Assembly: GCA_037952775.1 (NCBI GenBank)
Contig: JBANAY010000001.1
Coordinates: 4,030,001-4,094,000, forward strand
Origin: Clonostachys chloroleuca
Taxonomy: Eukaryota; Ascomycota; Sordariomycetes; Hypocreales; Bionectriaceae
Direction: 5' to 3'
DNA: 64,000 nt
Part shown: positions 43,944 to 55,390 of the stretch, in pieces
Layout: each line of letters opens with the position of its first letter
How positions within the stretch are numbered: the stretch's first letter is position 1
Notes under the pieces: generated by a model
The model's input: only the letters and a program-made list of their open reading frames with translations
Databases searched by the model: none
What the model was told of the DNA's origin: nothing
Translations under genes and position numbers: made by a program

Positions 43944-44526
43944 GTCTATAGGGTAAATCTCAACACTAAATACTCTAAGGAGAGAATATTCTACTATTAG
44001 CTATTAAAATATACTAAAGGAAGGGCTTCTTCCTATTTATAATAGAATATATTAATTTCAGTAAGATAATATATAAATTTATAACTTTAAAGGTACTCCT
44101 AAGTAGCTATAGGAATATATAATCTTATATATTAACTAGCCTCTGTATTTACCTGATTTAAATCCGATTGAATATATATAGGCTACTCTTAAGAGGAAAT
44201 TATATAGTCTATATTCTTATATTCAAAACCTTAATAATAATAAAGCCGATAGGATAGAATTAAAAAGATACCTTGAGTTAGCATAGGAGGTATTACCGCC
44301 AGGGCTGCTGCGGAGGCTGATCGAGTTACTGCCGCGCCGGCTGCGCACTGTACGGCGCGCACGGGGTTATTATACAAAATATTAAACTCCAAAATCTAGG
44401 CTTTCATATAATATTACGAGCTTTATAACTGGAATAGAATTAAAAGAGTTATTTATAGTTAAATATTGGCGATATTGATACGATTATGGTGTATGGGGCG
44501 TGTGTTCGCAAACTTTCTGCCCAATA

Positions 44527-45218
44527 TTTTAGCTTTTGTTTACTGAAATACTTTGGGTAAAGAAAGGAAACACTTTAATCCCTATCTACCGTATTATCGA
44601 GGTGATGTCGAAGCGCCACATGTGAGGGCTCCTACTGATATACTTGCGATCAGAATGCCACCCCGTGTAGCTGGTCATCATCTTAGTTCCCCTTCCACTT
44701 GGCTCGTTCAATGTTTCTATGTAACTTTTGGTCATGAAACCAGACTAAGCTCTGTTCCCACCTAAACGTTGTCTTAGTGCCTACCTTTCTGAGGCCCACC
44801 TTGCTCTCAAAACGCGCCCAGGAACGCACTCCGGACTATTGTAGGAATATGAGTAGGATACCAATAGCGTCCACCAAGTCGAAGCTTGTCGATAATGTAA
44901 GAGATAATTTCAATTGCGGTGTAGGTTAAGGGACTAGGGTTGGGTAAGCTCTGGGTTCATGTTATTAGCAATCCGCCTTCACCAAATGGGTTTCTTACCG
45001 CAATAGGAAATTTTCGGAAAGTCTTTGTAATTCCCTTGATTATCAATGACGAGCCCCAAAACGCAGCCTGCTGGCAGTATAAAGCCATCCGAGTCGACGC
45101 TTCAAACTCGATTATTCTTTCAACAATCATTCTATCTTCATTCAATTAAGTTACTTGCTGAAAACCATCAGGTTACCTCGTTACTCTCTAAACCAACATC
45201 CGCACCAACCAGTAGAAA
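44527..45218. other. intergenic region right of the transposon island
   Basis: About 690 bp containing only short frames without family content (for example 44553-44765). Holds the promoter of the cupin gene. Confidence 0.4.
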
Positions 45219-45949
45219 ATGTCGGCTCCACTCCCCGGCGCTGTTCGCATTGTCTCTGACAATGTATTGCCTCTTACTGCTGGGTTCAATGAGCCTATCG
45301 TGAAGACTACGAAAGACACTGTTGAGACACTGCCGACATATGGAGGCCAATTCAGGCGGGCTTTCATTGGAAAGCATACTTTCCCAGCTACCAATGACGG
45401 CGAGTGAGTGTTGCTGAATCTAGCTTCGGCGCCATTGTTCGTCAGCTGACATCTTGAACTAGGCATATTGCTGACACTGACCCTGATGTACCGGTTGTGA
45501 ACCCCGGCGGTGTCCGCATCTATTATTTGGACTTGTCTCCTGGCTTTGTCAGCCCCATGGTGCGTATGTCTGAAGGGAAAGGGGAAAATCAAGTGCTGAC
45601 ACTAAGAAATAGCACCGCACTACGTCGGTTGACTACCTCACTGTTCAGAAGGGTAAGCCTATTCTGGTCACACCTAAAGGTCCTTTCAATGTTGTCGACG
45701 GTAAGGCAGACTACACTGAAACTATCGAAACCGTCTGCAATGAGGGAGAGACCGTTGTTCAGCGAGGCCAATTTCACGCGTAAGTCGTGCGAGGAATGCT
45801 TTGATCGTGGCATGATTGGCTAACTGCATTTTAGATGGAAGAACGACACCGAGGAGTGGATCCGTATCCTCGTTGTCGCCATTGAAGCCCAAACGCAAGA
45901 AGTCAAGGTTGGCGACGAGACCAAGAGGCTTGAGGAGATTTGGCTGTAA
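45219..45949 (+). CDS. cupin-domain protein
   Basis: Exons 45219-45403, 45463-45559, 45613-45779 and 45835-45949, 187 residues; introns 59, 53 and 55 bp. A single cupin beta-barrel: motif 1 area GFVSPMHRTTSVDYLTVQKGK and motif 2 area GETVVQRGQFHAWKNDT. The first His of motif 1 and the His of motif 2 are present; the second His of the classical HxH is replaced by Thr, as in a common fungal small-cupin family, so metal binding may differ. No signal peptide. Such proteins are often dioxygenase- or isomerase-like enzymes of secondary metabolism; the substrate cannot be read from sequence. No other biosynthetic gene is adjacent. Confidence 0.85.
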
Positions 45950-46167
45950 ATTAGAGTGCTCCTGATGTACGATGGCTTTTCATACACATAAATACACGTG
46001 TATAGCATGGAAAGGGATAGAGACAGGCGCCAAAAATTATAGCTATAGTGTAGTCCGAAGAGAAGATTTATCCTGTAAGCAAGACTTGTTTTTTTAACTA
46101 ATTATCATATTGAATCATTCCTAACACACTGGCATCTTTGTCATACTCCTTGAAAAAAAAGTCTGTA

Positions 46168-46620
46168 ATGACAAAACATATGTTAGACAGACTGATCAAG
46201 CGAGAGGCGCGATGTGCTAGCCAGCGGCTGGCAAACAACGCTTCACCATGCCTGGTTGATATGAGTTCTACGAAGAGCAAGAAGACAAGAATTTCAGCTG
46301 AGGCTCACGTGGATGACAAGTGGTATGTTTAAGCACTGCCGCATAAAGATAACCATATATCAATAGTTCGAGGAGTCTAGCAAGCTGATTTGCTGTAGGT
46401 CATTAAGGTGGTTCACCTGAAGCCTAGTTTTGATTCCAGTGTCGGAAAATTGGTGGTCGAGACTTCGCATGTTGCCAATCACCACGACCTAGGCGACCTT
46501 GCCAAGCATCCCGCCACCACGCTATTTTATGGGCTGAAAGAGGTTGTTGATTATCTCAATAGCTCATCCCAACAGGGGAAAATGAAATCTCAGCTCGGAT
46601 GCTGGGTTATTCACCACTGA
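46168..46620 (+). CDS. possible small protein, doubtful
   Basis: An ATG at 46168 (MTKHMLDRLIKREARC) and a possible GTATGT donor at 46325 precede a second coding-like stretch from 46399 (VIKVVHLKPSFDSSVGK, NHHDLGDLAKHPATTLFYGLKEVVDYLN). The phases of the best donor and acceptor do not join these two frames, so either there is an indel or the region is not a gene. No family recognised. Confidence 0.25.
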
Positions 46621-46777
46621 GAGAAATTTAACTGCCTGCATTCCCAAGTTGATCACCGGAAACGCCTGTCAGGTAACTTCATGTGCGTTAAAGCAAAGCT
46701 TTATAGTTCTTGATGTTATCGACCAGATCCTATCTTTTTTATAGCCCTCTTACATTAATTGCTTCGAAGATTCCACC

Positions 46778-47729
46778 ATGTCGGGATTGGGTGACCACTA
46801 TAGTCACTGTGTGCTGCCTTCTGGGGTCGGAACTAAATCGCGGGTGGAAGACTGCAATACGCAGCTGCTCATTCTCGTCCCGCTGATAGTTAGCCATTTC
46901 GCATCAATCGCTTCTCACATTGTGCTGGGGATCCGACCGGTGCGAAATAAGATCCGCTTCTGGGATAGATTCTACCTCAAAAACTCTCCAAACCTTGCTG
47001 GGCCATGGACCCCCTGGGGTTCTCTGGCATCCGTGGCGTTCAATGTCGTCCAGGCCGTTGCCATGGCCTTGCTTCTGCGTTGGGGAGGGCTTGACATTAG
47101 CATTGGTGCTGTCACACTGCTGTATCTGACACGGCCCCGTGTGGGTTGGGTTGTCGTCATGCTCTCCTCGTTTCTCTACGAATCTCTCACCGATACAGCC
47201 ACGGACATTTTGTTTCAGGAGTGCATTCAAGGTCTTATTGCCGTGCCGAGCGCTGTTGCGTCGCTGAGAGTTACACGACTAGGCCAGATTCCTGACGGAT
47301 GCAATCGCACGGAGTCGTCGGCAGCTCACTCCTATCTTTACGAGGCAGGCAGCTTTCTCATGGGTGGCAGTACGGGGCTGATCGTGTCGGCGGCTTTCTT
47401 TCTCGGTATCGCGATCGCCATGATATGGACTCGCAAATTTCTCCGTCGTTATTTCGGTCTTATGGCCATGGTGCCTTGTATAGGTGCCTTTATCTCTGCG
47501 TGGTTGCTCTGGATTGGTAAGCTTCTTGACAAAGAAAACGCGAAAATGACCCTTGCCTTGAAGTTCCTGCTGACTTTGGCATCTAGGTATTGCGTATGCT
47601 ACATACGACGGTCATTTTTGCCCATCTAACTCTGTTCTGGGGCCAATGTCAGCCGTTACTCTTGCAGTTCCGCTAATTACCGCCGTCGTCAGAAGCTGGA
47701 TCGGGTACCCTGGCAGTAATTACAAGTAG
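46778..47729 (+). CDS. multi-pass integral membrane protein, unknown
   Basis: Exons 46778-47516 and 47587-47729 (70-bp intron, GTAAGC donor, CTAG acceptor), 293 residues; without the intron the frame would end at 47629. About seven hydrophobic helices: LLILVPLIVSHFASIASHIV, SLASVAFNVVQAVAMALLL, GAVTLLYL, GWVVVMLSSFLY, TGLIVSAAFFLGIAIAMIW, LMAMVPCIGAFISAWLLW and MSAVTLAVPLITAVV. The second exon supplies IAYATYDGHFCP and the last helix. No transporter or receptor signature recognised; it resembles the many orphan fungal plasma-membrane proteins. Confidence 0.75.
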
Positions 47730-48106
47730 GCTGACAGGTAAAATGGTTGAGCTGTTCTTGATGGAGGCGGTCGGAGTCTTGAAAGGCTCACAGTTCATTT
47801 ATCTACTTGCACACAAGCACCCTGTTTAACATGAAGGACAAGTATAGCATTTTAAATATAACAAATCTTCCGATGATCGATTTTCCTGCCTCACAGAAAG
47901 TACTTTGCGAAGGATACGTGACTCTGAAAGCGTTTACTTGTGCAAACATTGGTTCTCAGGCAAGCGACTCATCTCCGGTGATTTATAAGGAAAGATGCGC
48001 CTCCAATAGGGCATTTACGAATAAAATGTGTCGGGATTTGTGGGATTATGTCGATTGAAAAAGAAAGTTTGATGTTTAACTACGTATATTTGTAGCATAT
48101 TCCTTC
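47730..48106. other. convergent intergenic region
   Basis: About 380 bp between the ends of the membrane protein and rhamnosidase genes. A frame at 47807-48058 is not convincing. Confidence 0.4.
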
Positions 48107-50963
48107 TTAAATAGCAATTGAATCTGTAGTTGACTCCTTCTTGTGCGCTGGCATCCAAGGTAATGGTGGCCACTCCCCAGGATTAAAGGCGCACGAAAAA
48201 TCGTGGAATCCTGAACCAACAGTCAACTCACTGGGAGGATGATCCAGATCCTTCGTCTCAGATGGGAGAATGATGACTGCCTTGGAATTTGGGGGAACCT
48301 GCAGCTTGAGTTCGAATTTCCCGTCGTTGAACGCCCAGTGAACTTTGATCAGGCCGTATGGGCCGTCGAAAGAAGCCTCAGCATTCGTAAGATTGCCACC
48401 TGGGATAGGCCTGACCCTGAAAGCTTTCCATCCAGGCTCCAATGGGCTGATGCCAGCTACCGTGCCGTGCAACCAGTCTGCGACGGCACCGAGAGCGTAG
48501 TGATTGAAGCTTGTCATCTCTCCGGGATTAATAGTACCATCAGGCAACATGCTGTCCCAACGTTCCCAGATAGTCGTAGCTCCCATACTCACAGGATACA
48601 TCCAGCTGGGACAGGTCTTCTCCAGCAGCATGCGGTACGCAAGCTGTGTTGCTCCCGATGCCGTCAGAGCGTGTGTGATGATGGGAGTACCGGCAAATCC
48701 TGTTGCGATGTGGAAATGCGAAGACCGTACAAGCCTGTTCAAAGAGGCTTTTCCCACCGCCAACTGCTCCTTGTTCTTGTAGAGTCCATGCTGGATAGCA
48801 AGTGCAACACCAGTCTGAGAGTTAGACATCAGATTTCCCATGGGACTAATGTATTTGTCCTGGAAGGTGACTCGGTGTGCTGCCGCATCCTGTGCATATT
48901 TGGTAGCGAGGTCGTTTTTGCCCAAAATACCGCACACCTGGGAGAAGACATCTGTGACGCGAACGAGATAAGCATCTGCTACTAACACTGAATCGGTGCG
49001 TCCATCGCCGGGAAACTCAGGAGGCGCACGAGGATCAAGCCAGTCTCCAAGTTGCCAACGATCGCTATTCCACAAACCATCCGGGCCACGGTCGATTCCC
49101 TTATCGATCCAGGCCTGCATGCTTTCAAAATGACGCTCAAGCAGCTGAATATCGCCACTGTATTTGTAAAGTACCTCGGGAGTGAGTACAGTGACGTCGT
49201 CCCAGATGGCTTGAGGCATGTGCGGCCAGTTCTTGGGAAGTATATCAGGACACACAAGTGGAGGTATACCGCCTCTATTCTCCTCCATTTGCTCCGAGAC
49301 GACATCCTGAAGCCAGTCACTCAACATGCCGGTCACATCGTATAGGAAGCTAGCCGATGGACAGAACACTTGCAAATCGCCTATTTGTAACATGTAGAGT
49401 CAGTCCACGTACAAAATACATCATTGGAAATCACGGAGCTGGGGCAGAAAACGAACCTGTCCAGCCGAGGCGCTCATCTCGCTGCGGGCAGTCGGTGGGG
49501 ATTGAAACAAAGTTACTTCTCATTGACCAGACGACGTTCCTGTGAAGTTGGTTGACCGACTTGTTGGAGCAGTTGAAATATCCACGCCTCTGCAGATCAG
49601 TGTGCAATACCTGGGCAACAAGGTCGTCCTTGGAAGGCAGCTCTCCTGGCCAGTTGTCGACCTGGACATACCTGAAACCATGGAACGTAAATCGAGGAGT
49701 CCAGTTCTGGATCTCCTTTCCGGCGGAGATGACAGTGTCTGTGGCTTTGGCGATTCGCAGGGGACGCATGCCTAGCTCTTCATGCTCCATGACTTCGGCG
49801 TGCTTGAAAATGACGCTCTCTCCATCGGGCAGGGAGATGCTCTTGACCAGGAGCTTTCCAACAAGATTTTGCCCAAAATCAATGATAGCCTTGCCGCTCT
49901 TGCTACGGAACACGTCAATCGGAGTGACATTTTCAGTCACTCGTACTGGTGGTGCCTTGGCAAAGAACAGACTACCCTTCGGAGGTGGAATGGTTTTGGT
50001 TGGATTGAGAGGCGTGGAACCATCGAGGCCCAACATTTTCCAGTTGTCCTTTTCATTTCTCGCATCGTAAGTTTCTCCGTCATATATCTCGCTTTGTTGG
50101 ATAGCGCTGGTTGTACACTTCCATGAGTCGTCAGTCTTCAGGGTCCATGGCGACCCGTGCGAGTCTTCCGACGTGGAGTAAACCTCTATTTGCCCTACAA
50201 CAGCTAGCTCATCGCCACCGTAAATGTATCGTGTTCCGCCATTGAAGCCGAGTCGGCCGTAATACCAACCTTCTGCGACTTCGATACAGACTGTATTCTG
50301 CTTGCCGGGCTCTAGCAGAGATGTAATGTCAAGAGCTCGATAGGGAATACGATGTTGATAGCAGGTCCAGCCAGGAGCCATAAACTCGTCGCCGGCTTGT
50401 TGTCCGTTGATATAAACATCGAAGACTCCCAACGCTGAGATGTAGATACGAGCTTTGGAAACGGGGCCTGATAGCACTTCGAATGTTTTGTAGAATCGTA
50501 GGGGTTGGAGCGATCCGTTCGCACTCGGCTGAGGCTTGGATGAGGAAGTAATCCACTGGGCGGTCCAGTCATGCTTGTCAAGCAAAACTGTTTCGATAGA
50601 CGCAGTGTCAGACCATTCCGTCCATAGAGAGTCGTTTCTAGACTTGTTTGAGGTGCCCCGAGAGCGGACGCGGATCAACGCCGATTCTCGGGATTTGAGG
50701 GGCCCCCTGGGCCATGGCACCAGGACTGATGCGCTACTCTCGACATGGAACACCTCTGGCTTATTTCCGGTGTGTGAGCATATCTCAATTTCGTATGCAT
50801 TTTGTTCCCACCCGGGAGCGGTGCGTTGGTCATAGCCAAATTTCCATGAAATTCTTGGCTCGGCGCTTCCTGAGAAGAGCTGGTCTCCTCGCAGGTGCTC
50901 GAACGTTGGTTTGGTAAGGCTTGGAGGTGCAGAATCCATGGTCGAGCCAGCATATGTGGTCAT
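48107..50963 (-). CDS. alpha-L-rhamnosidase, GH78
   Basis: Exons 50963-49457 and 49380-48107 (76-bp intron inside the conserved WTG|DLQVF motif), 926 residues, the normal length for the family. N-terminal beta-sandwich domains (WTAQWITSS, FYKTFEV, ALGVFDVYINGQ, APGWTCYQHR) bind carbohydrate. The catalytic (alpha/alpha)6 barrel starts near DCPQRDERLGWTGDLQ, which carries the acidic residues of the active site; MGATTIWERWDSM supplies a further conserved Glu. The C-terminal sandwich ends in WMPAHKK. The enzyme removes terminal alpha-L-rhamnose from glycosides such as flavonoid rutinosides or pectic rhamnogalacturonan fragments. No signal peptide is visible, so it is probably intracellular. Read divergently from an MFS sugar transporter, which fits uptake followed by cleavage. 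Confidence 0.93.
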
Positions 50964-51876
50964 GTGATGTTTGAGCTGAACACGCGAAGATAGAGGTAGA
51001 AACCTTCACCAACCCCGGTACAATCTAGAGCAATGGAGGGATCAGGCGGCGCTCTTTTCAACCCAGCTTGAGTCGAAGTAAGTGGCCCCTGTAAGAGCCC
51101 ACCATAAGTCAAAAAAGTCTCGGTTTCGGTATAATACAAGCCGAGAGTCGTTGGAGTTATTCTGGAGGTAGGTAAACTCGAACACGCAGTTTCTTCGGGA
51201 TTATTGCGTAACGCTGATGATCTTCACTCCGCAGCCTAAGCCGAATAGACGAATGAGCTTGCGACCCCCACTTCCATCGTCCACTTCCTTGTGACTCGTG
51301 AGGGGGAATAAGGTGGAGATACATGACCAGCTTGTGGCTCTGATTGGTAATTCTCATACGGATTGCCTCAGTAACTGCTCTCGAGATGATTAGCTGGATT
51401 AAGTTCGGATTTAGAGACTTCCCCGGACGAAAATAGGAGACATGGGATTAGGAGACTGGGTTCCCAGCCAGCATCTCCACTGCTATCACCCCATGTCCAG
51501 AAAACAATCAACGGCAGTGGCTCTGAGAAATGAAAGAGGGGCCAAATATGAATTAGTATAGGACCCAAGAACATCAAGGATTGAGCTTACTTTTCTCTCC
51601 CGGCCCAATCTTACAACGAAGACCAGGATCACGGTTGGACATGCGTTAATGGTGTCGGTTGTCTTTGTCCCGGCGGTCTTCCTCATCCTAGCCAGTTGAT
51701 TCCATGACACTTGAGGTTCCGCTTTCTCTTCACAATGCTTCCCCAGATATATGGAGCGGGGCCCCTCTATGCCTCCCTTCTTTCTCCACGAGCCTAGCAA
51801 CAAATATCAACTTTATTGCACTAGTTGAGGGAAAGTTCTACGAGTAGTTTGAGCCTCCGTTGAGCTATCCGACAAG
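50964..51876. promoter_or_regulatory. shared divergent promoter, rhamnosidase / sugar transporter
   Basis: 913 bp between two outward-reading genes of one pathway, so a likely shared control region. A CCGGGG site (complement, 51421-51426) fits the SYGGRG consensus of the carbon-catabolite repressor CreA. No rhamnose-regulator site is claimed. The frame at 51486-51803 is not a gene. Confidence 0.5.
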
Positions 51877-53744
51877 ATGGTACGATTAATTGTGATTGGA
51901 ATTGCGCTGGTGGTAGCCATGGGAGGGTTCGTTTATGGCTTCGACTCTGGAATCATCGCCACAACTCTCGGCCAATCCAGTTTTAAGAGTTACTTCTACG
52001 GACCGACACTTGTCAACACGTCACTCTCTGGTAGGTGTACTTGTTTCGAACTACTTGTTTCCACCTGATGGCTGACCTCGTTTCTGTTGTTTCTTCTCAA
52101 AGGTGCTATTGTTTCGGTCTACAATGCTGGCCAGGCTCTCGGTGGGCTGACCAGCGGCTTCCTTGCGGACAAATTCAGTAGAAAATACGCCATGTCTGCT
52201 ATGGCTTTCCTTTGTAAGTCTCGCTGTCTACTAGACGAAATCCACCGACTTACCCGCTACCGTCACAGCAATTGTTGGAGCCATCCTTCAAACCGCTTCT
52301 GTTCATGTCGCCATGATGATTGTAGGTCGCTTGTTGGCTGGCATCGGATGTGGCAGTCTCCTCTCAGTCGTACCAGTTTACCTTGCCGCAGCATCGCAGC
52401 CAGATAGTCGAGGATTCCTCGTCGGCCTCCACGGGATGATGATCGCCGTTGGCTTCGGTGTTGCGAACTGGGTTGGCTATGGAGGGTCTTATGCTTCCTC
52501 GCATGCGCAGTGGCGCATTCCTCTGGCAATGCAGATCCCCGTTCCCATCCTCATGATGATCGGCTGCATTTATATCCCATTCTCTCCCCGGTGGCGTAGG
52601 CTTACATTCTGTCTTCTAACATATCCCGATTCTGTTCTTGGTCCTAAATATTGATGCAGTCGTACAACAAGATCGTATTGAAGAAGCCGAAAAAGGTATG
52701 TGGTACTTCAACAATACTGTGACGGATTGCTAATCCTCAATCTGACACAGTTCTTCACAAACTCCACGGCATCGAGAACGAGAGTCTTGCTAGTCAGGAG
52801 CTCATCCAAATCCGAGAGCAGCTTGGCTTTGAGCGTAGCCAAGGAAGCGCTTCTTGGTCCTTCGCCCTCAAAAAGATGTTTTCCAAGCAGTACCTCCGCC
52901 GAACCGCCACCGCGACATTCATCGTAGCTATGGGCCAGCTCAGCGGCTCGCAGGTTATTCAGAACTTCCAAAGCATATTCTACGAGACGGTAGGCTTTAC
53001 TGGGAAAACTTCTCTTCTTATTAGCGGTATATACGGCATGATGGGAATCATGGGCCAGATTATTTACCTGACGGTTGTCGCAGACCGCTGGCCTCGTGTC
53101 AGAACACTTTGGATTGGCTCCGTGCTCTTGAGTGTTATGATTGCTGTCTGCATGGCCTTGAGTGCGCGATATGGCTCGAAAGATTCGCAAAATGAGAATG
53201 GTGCACGTGGTGCCATTGCCATGATCTTTCTGTACTCGGCGCTATACGCTGTATTTTTCAATGCCATGGTCTGGGTTGTGCCCTCAGAGCTCTTCCCCTT
53301 CTTCTTGCGATCCAAGGGCCTCGCTTTTGCCGTTTTTACCAAGTCGGTTATCGCTATTGCACTGTCTCAAATCACCCCTATCGCCATCAAGAATGTCAGC
53401 TGGAGGTTAGCTAGTTGATTATTACTTGTGAAAGGAAATAACTAACAACGGAGTAGATATTACAGCTTATACATCGCTACGAACTTGACGGCAGGTCTTA
53501 TTTACTTCTTCTTCCTCCCAGAGACAGTGAGTTTAAACATTTAGTTTGATGATTCTCTCATCTAGGCGAGTAGCTAAGCGTTGTGTCACTGTAGTCCGGG
53601 AAGTCCCTCGAGGAGATCGCTGAGCTGTTTGGCGACACTCTTGCGACTGAGCAGATCAGATCTATCAATGTTGAAGAAAAGATGAAGGCCATGAAAGAAC
53701 AAGACGGTCAGCATGCTCATCTCGAGGCTACAAATAAAGCTTAA
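51877..53744 (+). CDS. MFS sugar transporter
   Basis: Seven exons: 51877-52030, 52103-52213, 52269-52595, 52660-52695, 52751-53405, 53457-53526, 53595-53744, 500 residues, all junctions in phase. Twelve-helix sugar porter with the family marks GGFVYGFDSGIIATTLG in helix 1, GFLADKFSRKY after helix 2, VGRLLAGIGCGSLLSVVPVYLAA, VPSELFPFFLRSKG and PETSGKSLEEIAELFGD at the end of helix 12. A plasma-membrane proton symporter or facilitator for a sugar. Its position facing the rhamnosidase suggests rhamnose or a rhamnoside as cargo (inference). Confidence 0.93.
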
Positions 53745-54099
53745 ATATCCCAATGGAACCGGCAAGAAAAATCCAGGAATACAACAAAACAGGGTGGAGT
53801 ATTCGACGAAGTAGCTCGATTGACTTGGCGCATGCTGAAAATTGCCATATTTGCATTGCATTCCATGGAGTTAATCCGATCAACCGTCAATGGATACATG
53901 ATTCTTGGTCAACCAAGCCCCAGGATAGCATTGTCGGTGATGAAAAGATTAGTAGGCGTTTGTTTGTAACATGCTCTCAAGCATCCCGTAGCATGCTTAA
54001 AATGACAGTCTTTATTCACCTAGGTTTAATTTTTCTGGTGTTGAATTCATAGATATATTGAATCAAGACAAAGGAGCATACAGATAGACCGTGTGAACA
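53745..54099. other. convergent intergenic region
   Basis: About 355 bp of 3' flanks; a frame at 53753-54052 has no family content. Confidence 0.4.
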
Positions 54100-54515
54100 T
54101 CAAACCTCACAGACATCCTCATTGCTCTTCCCAGTTGTCAAGTCATTTCCATCCGAATCGCAATTGTAATATGTCGGTCCGAAGACAACTCCATCACCTG
54201 AAGTCCAGCCGGGACATTCGCAAGTGCGCGACCTAGTGCCAGCCGCCACACCCGCGGGGACGGCAATGATGACGATGAGGAGCAGAAGGAGGCAAATCCC
54301 AACAACCCACTGCTTCTTGTGTGACCATGTTCGAGGTTTGGTGAAGAAGCGACGCACACGCTGTCTGAAGGGCGGTTTTACAGGGGCTTTGTCTGCATTG
54401 CCCCAGGTCTGGGTTGGTGGGACTACACCCCCCAGGCTTCCCGGTCGCTGTCGATATTGTAAAGATCGGGATAGCTAGGCGGATGTTCAATCACATTCTC
54501 TTTGGGATAATCCAT
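54100..54515 (-). CDS. small single-pass membrane protein with Cys-rich tail, frameshifted
   Basis: Starts at ATG 54515 (MDYPKENVIEHPPSYPDLYN, a tyrosine/proline-rich cytosolic head) and reaches AWG, where six Gs (C6 at 54428-54433 on the plus strand) appear one short. The next frame carries on VVPPTQTWGNADKAPVKPP and VRRFFTKPRTW, then a transmembrane helix (VVGICLLLLLIVIIAVPAGV) and a short outer domain with four cysteines (TCECPGW, YYNCDSDG, DVCEV). The allowed full product is 138 residues. A basic stretch before the helix predicts an inside N-terminus. Family known only as an orphan fungal type. Convergent with the sugar transporter. Confidence 0.72.
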
Positions 54516-55390
54516 TTTGACGGAATGCCGTTGAATGGCTAGTCGCGGTTTCTGGTTTCAAGGAGTAGTTAATCTTCAAGATTCGATTCAGTGTTGCAAA
54601 TCGTGGCGTTCAGGATCCGCTGCACATATATGTAATCTGAATTTAGCTTACAGTGTAGCTTGTATCAAGCCATGAAACCAGTTTGGGTGATATTCCACTC
54701 TAACGCCACAGACTGAAAACAGATGATTATCCAAAAGTAGTTAAGCAGCTATCCAAAAAGTATGTAATTGAGAACTGTCTACGCGTAATGCTCACTCGTC
54801 TATCCAATGACCATGAAATGAAATGTCCGGCTTTAAACCTACAAACCAGCTAAGAACTCGTTCCATCCAATCGTAGGATAAAAAGCTAATCTGTGAAGGT
54901 TGCAAAACAAAATTCCAGGCTGTGCCGTTAGTTCCGTAGCAAAGAACTAGGCCGAACTCCCGGAAAGTCGGATGCAAGGTCCAAAGGGACGGAAAGTTTG
55001 TCAACCCGAACGATCCGAAGACTAACATCTAGAAGGCAAATGATGTTGGTGGAATAGAACTTACCATGCAATACTCTCAGGAGGCCAACGAATATCAGAG
55101 ATGCTAGTGTTCGCAGGGGTGGCGGATAATTTGCGAGTATATGCGGGGGCTAAGAATTGTTCTTGCTGCCTTTATGCTTCCACGAAGCCTCTTTCTCAAC
55201 GGCAATCTTTTGCATGCAAGACTAAACAAAATAAAGCCTTTCGATATCAGATGATAAGTCAGCGAATACTACCCAGTACAGATGATAAGGTTCAGACAAA
55301 GCTTATGGAGGATGTCCCTCAGGGAATACATCCAATCTTCTGTAAAAGAATTATATGACGTAATATACACCGGCAGGCTGTAAGTCATAT
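54516..55390. other. intergenic region
   Basis: About 875 bp. Frames at 54792-55028 and 55101-55358 have no family content. Promoter of the small membrane protein at its left end, 3' flank of GH71 at its right. Confidence 0.4.

Larger units (their letters stand above)
42371..44526 (+). mobile_element. Tc1/mariner transposon, RIP-degraded, with nested insertion
   Basis: The inverted ends both read TGGGCAG(T/A)AAGTTTGCGAACAC (left from 42373, right ending at about 44523), flanked by TA at 42371-42372 and 44525-44526. Total about 2.15 kb, or about 1.4 kb without the nested element at 43220-43943, the normal size for impala/Tc1 types. The plus-strand interior is a stop-filled transposase: the segment before the insertion carries STVQLES and ISIIV*AVIWRG; after it come EGLLPIYN, YLPDLNPIEYI and LKRKLYSLY (the DD34D/E catalytic-core region PDLNPIE), ending RRLIESLPRRLRTVRRARGYYTKY-like sequence at 44300-44390. 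Stops lie mostly where Trp or Gln is expected, as RIP predicts. Confidence 0.9.

Noticed and set aside
51486..51803. 105-codon frame in the rhamnosidase/transporter promoter
   Set aside because: No family content, and it occupies the shared promoter.
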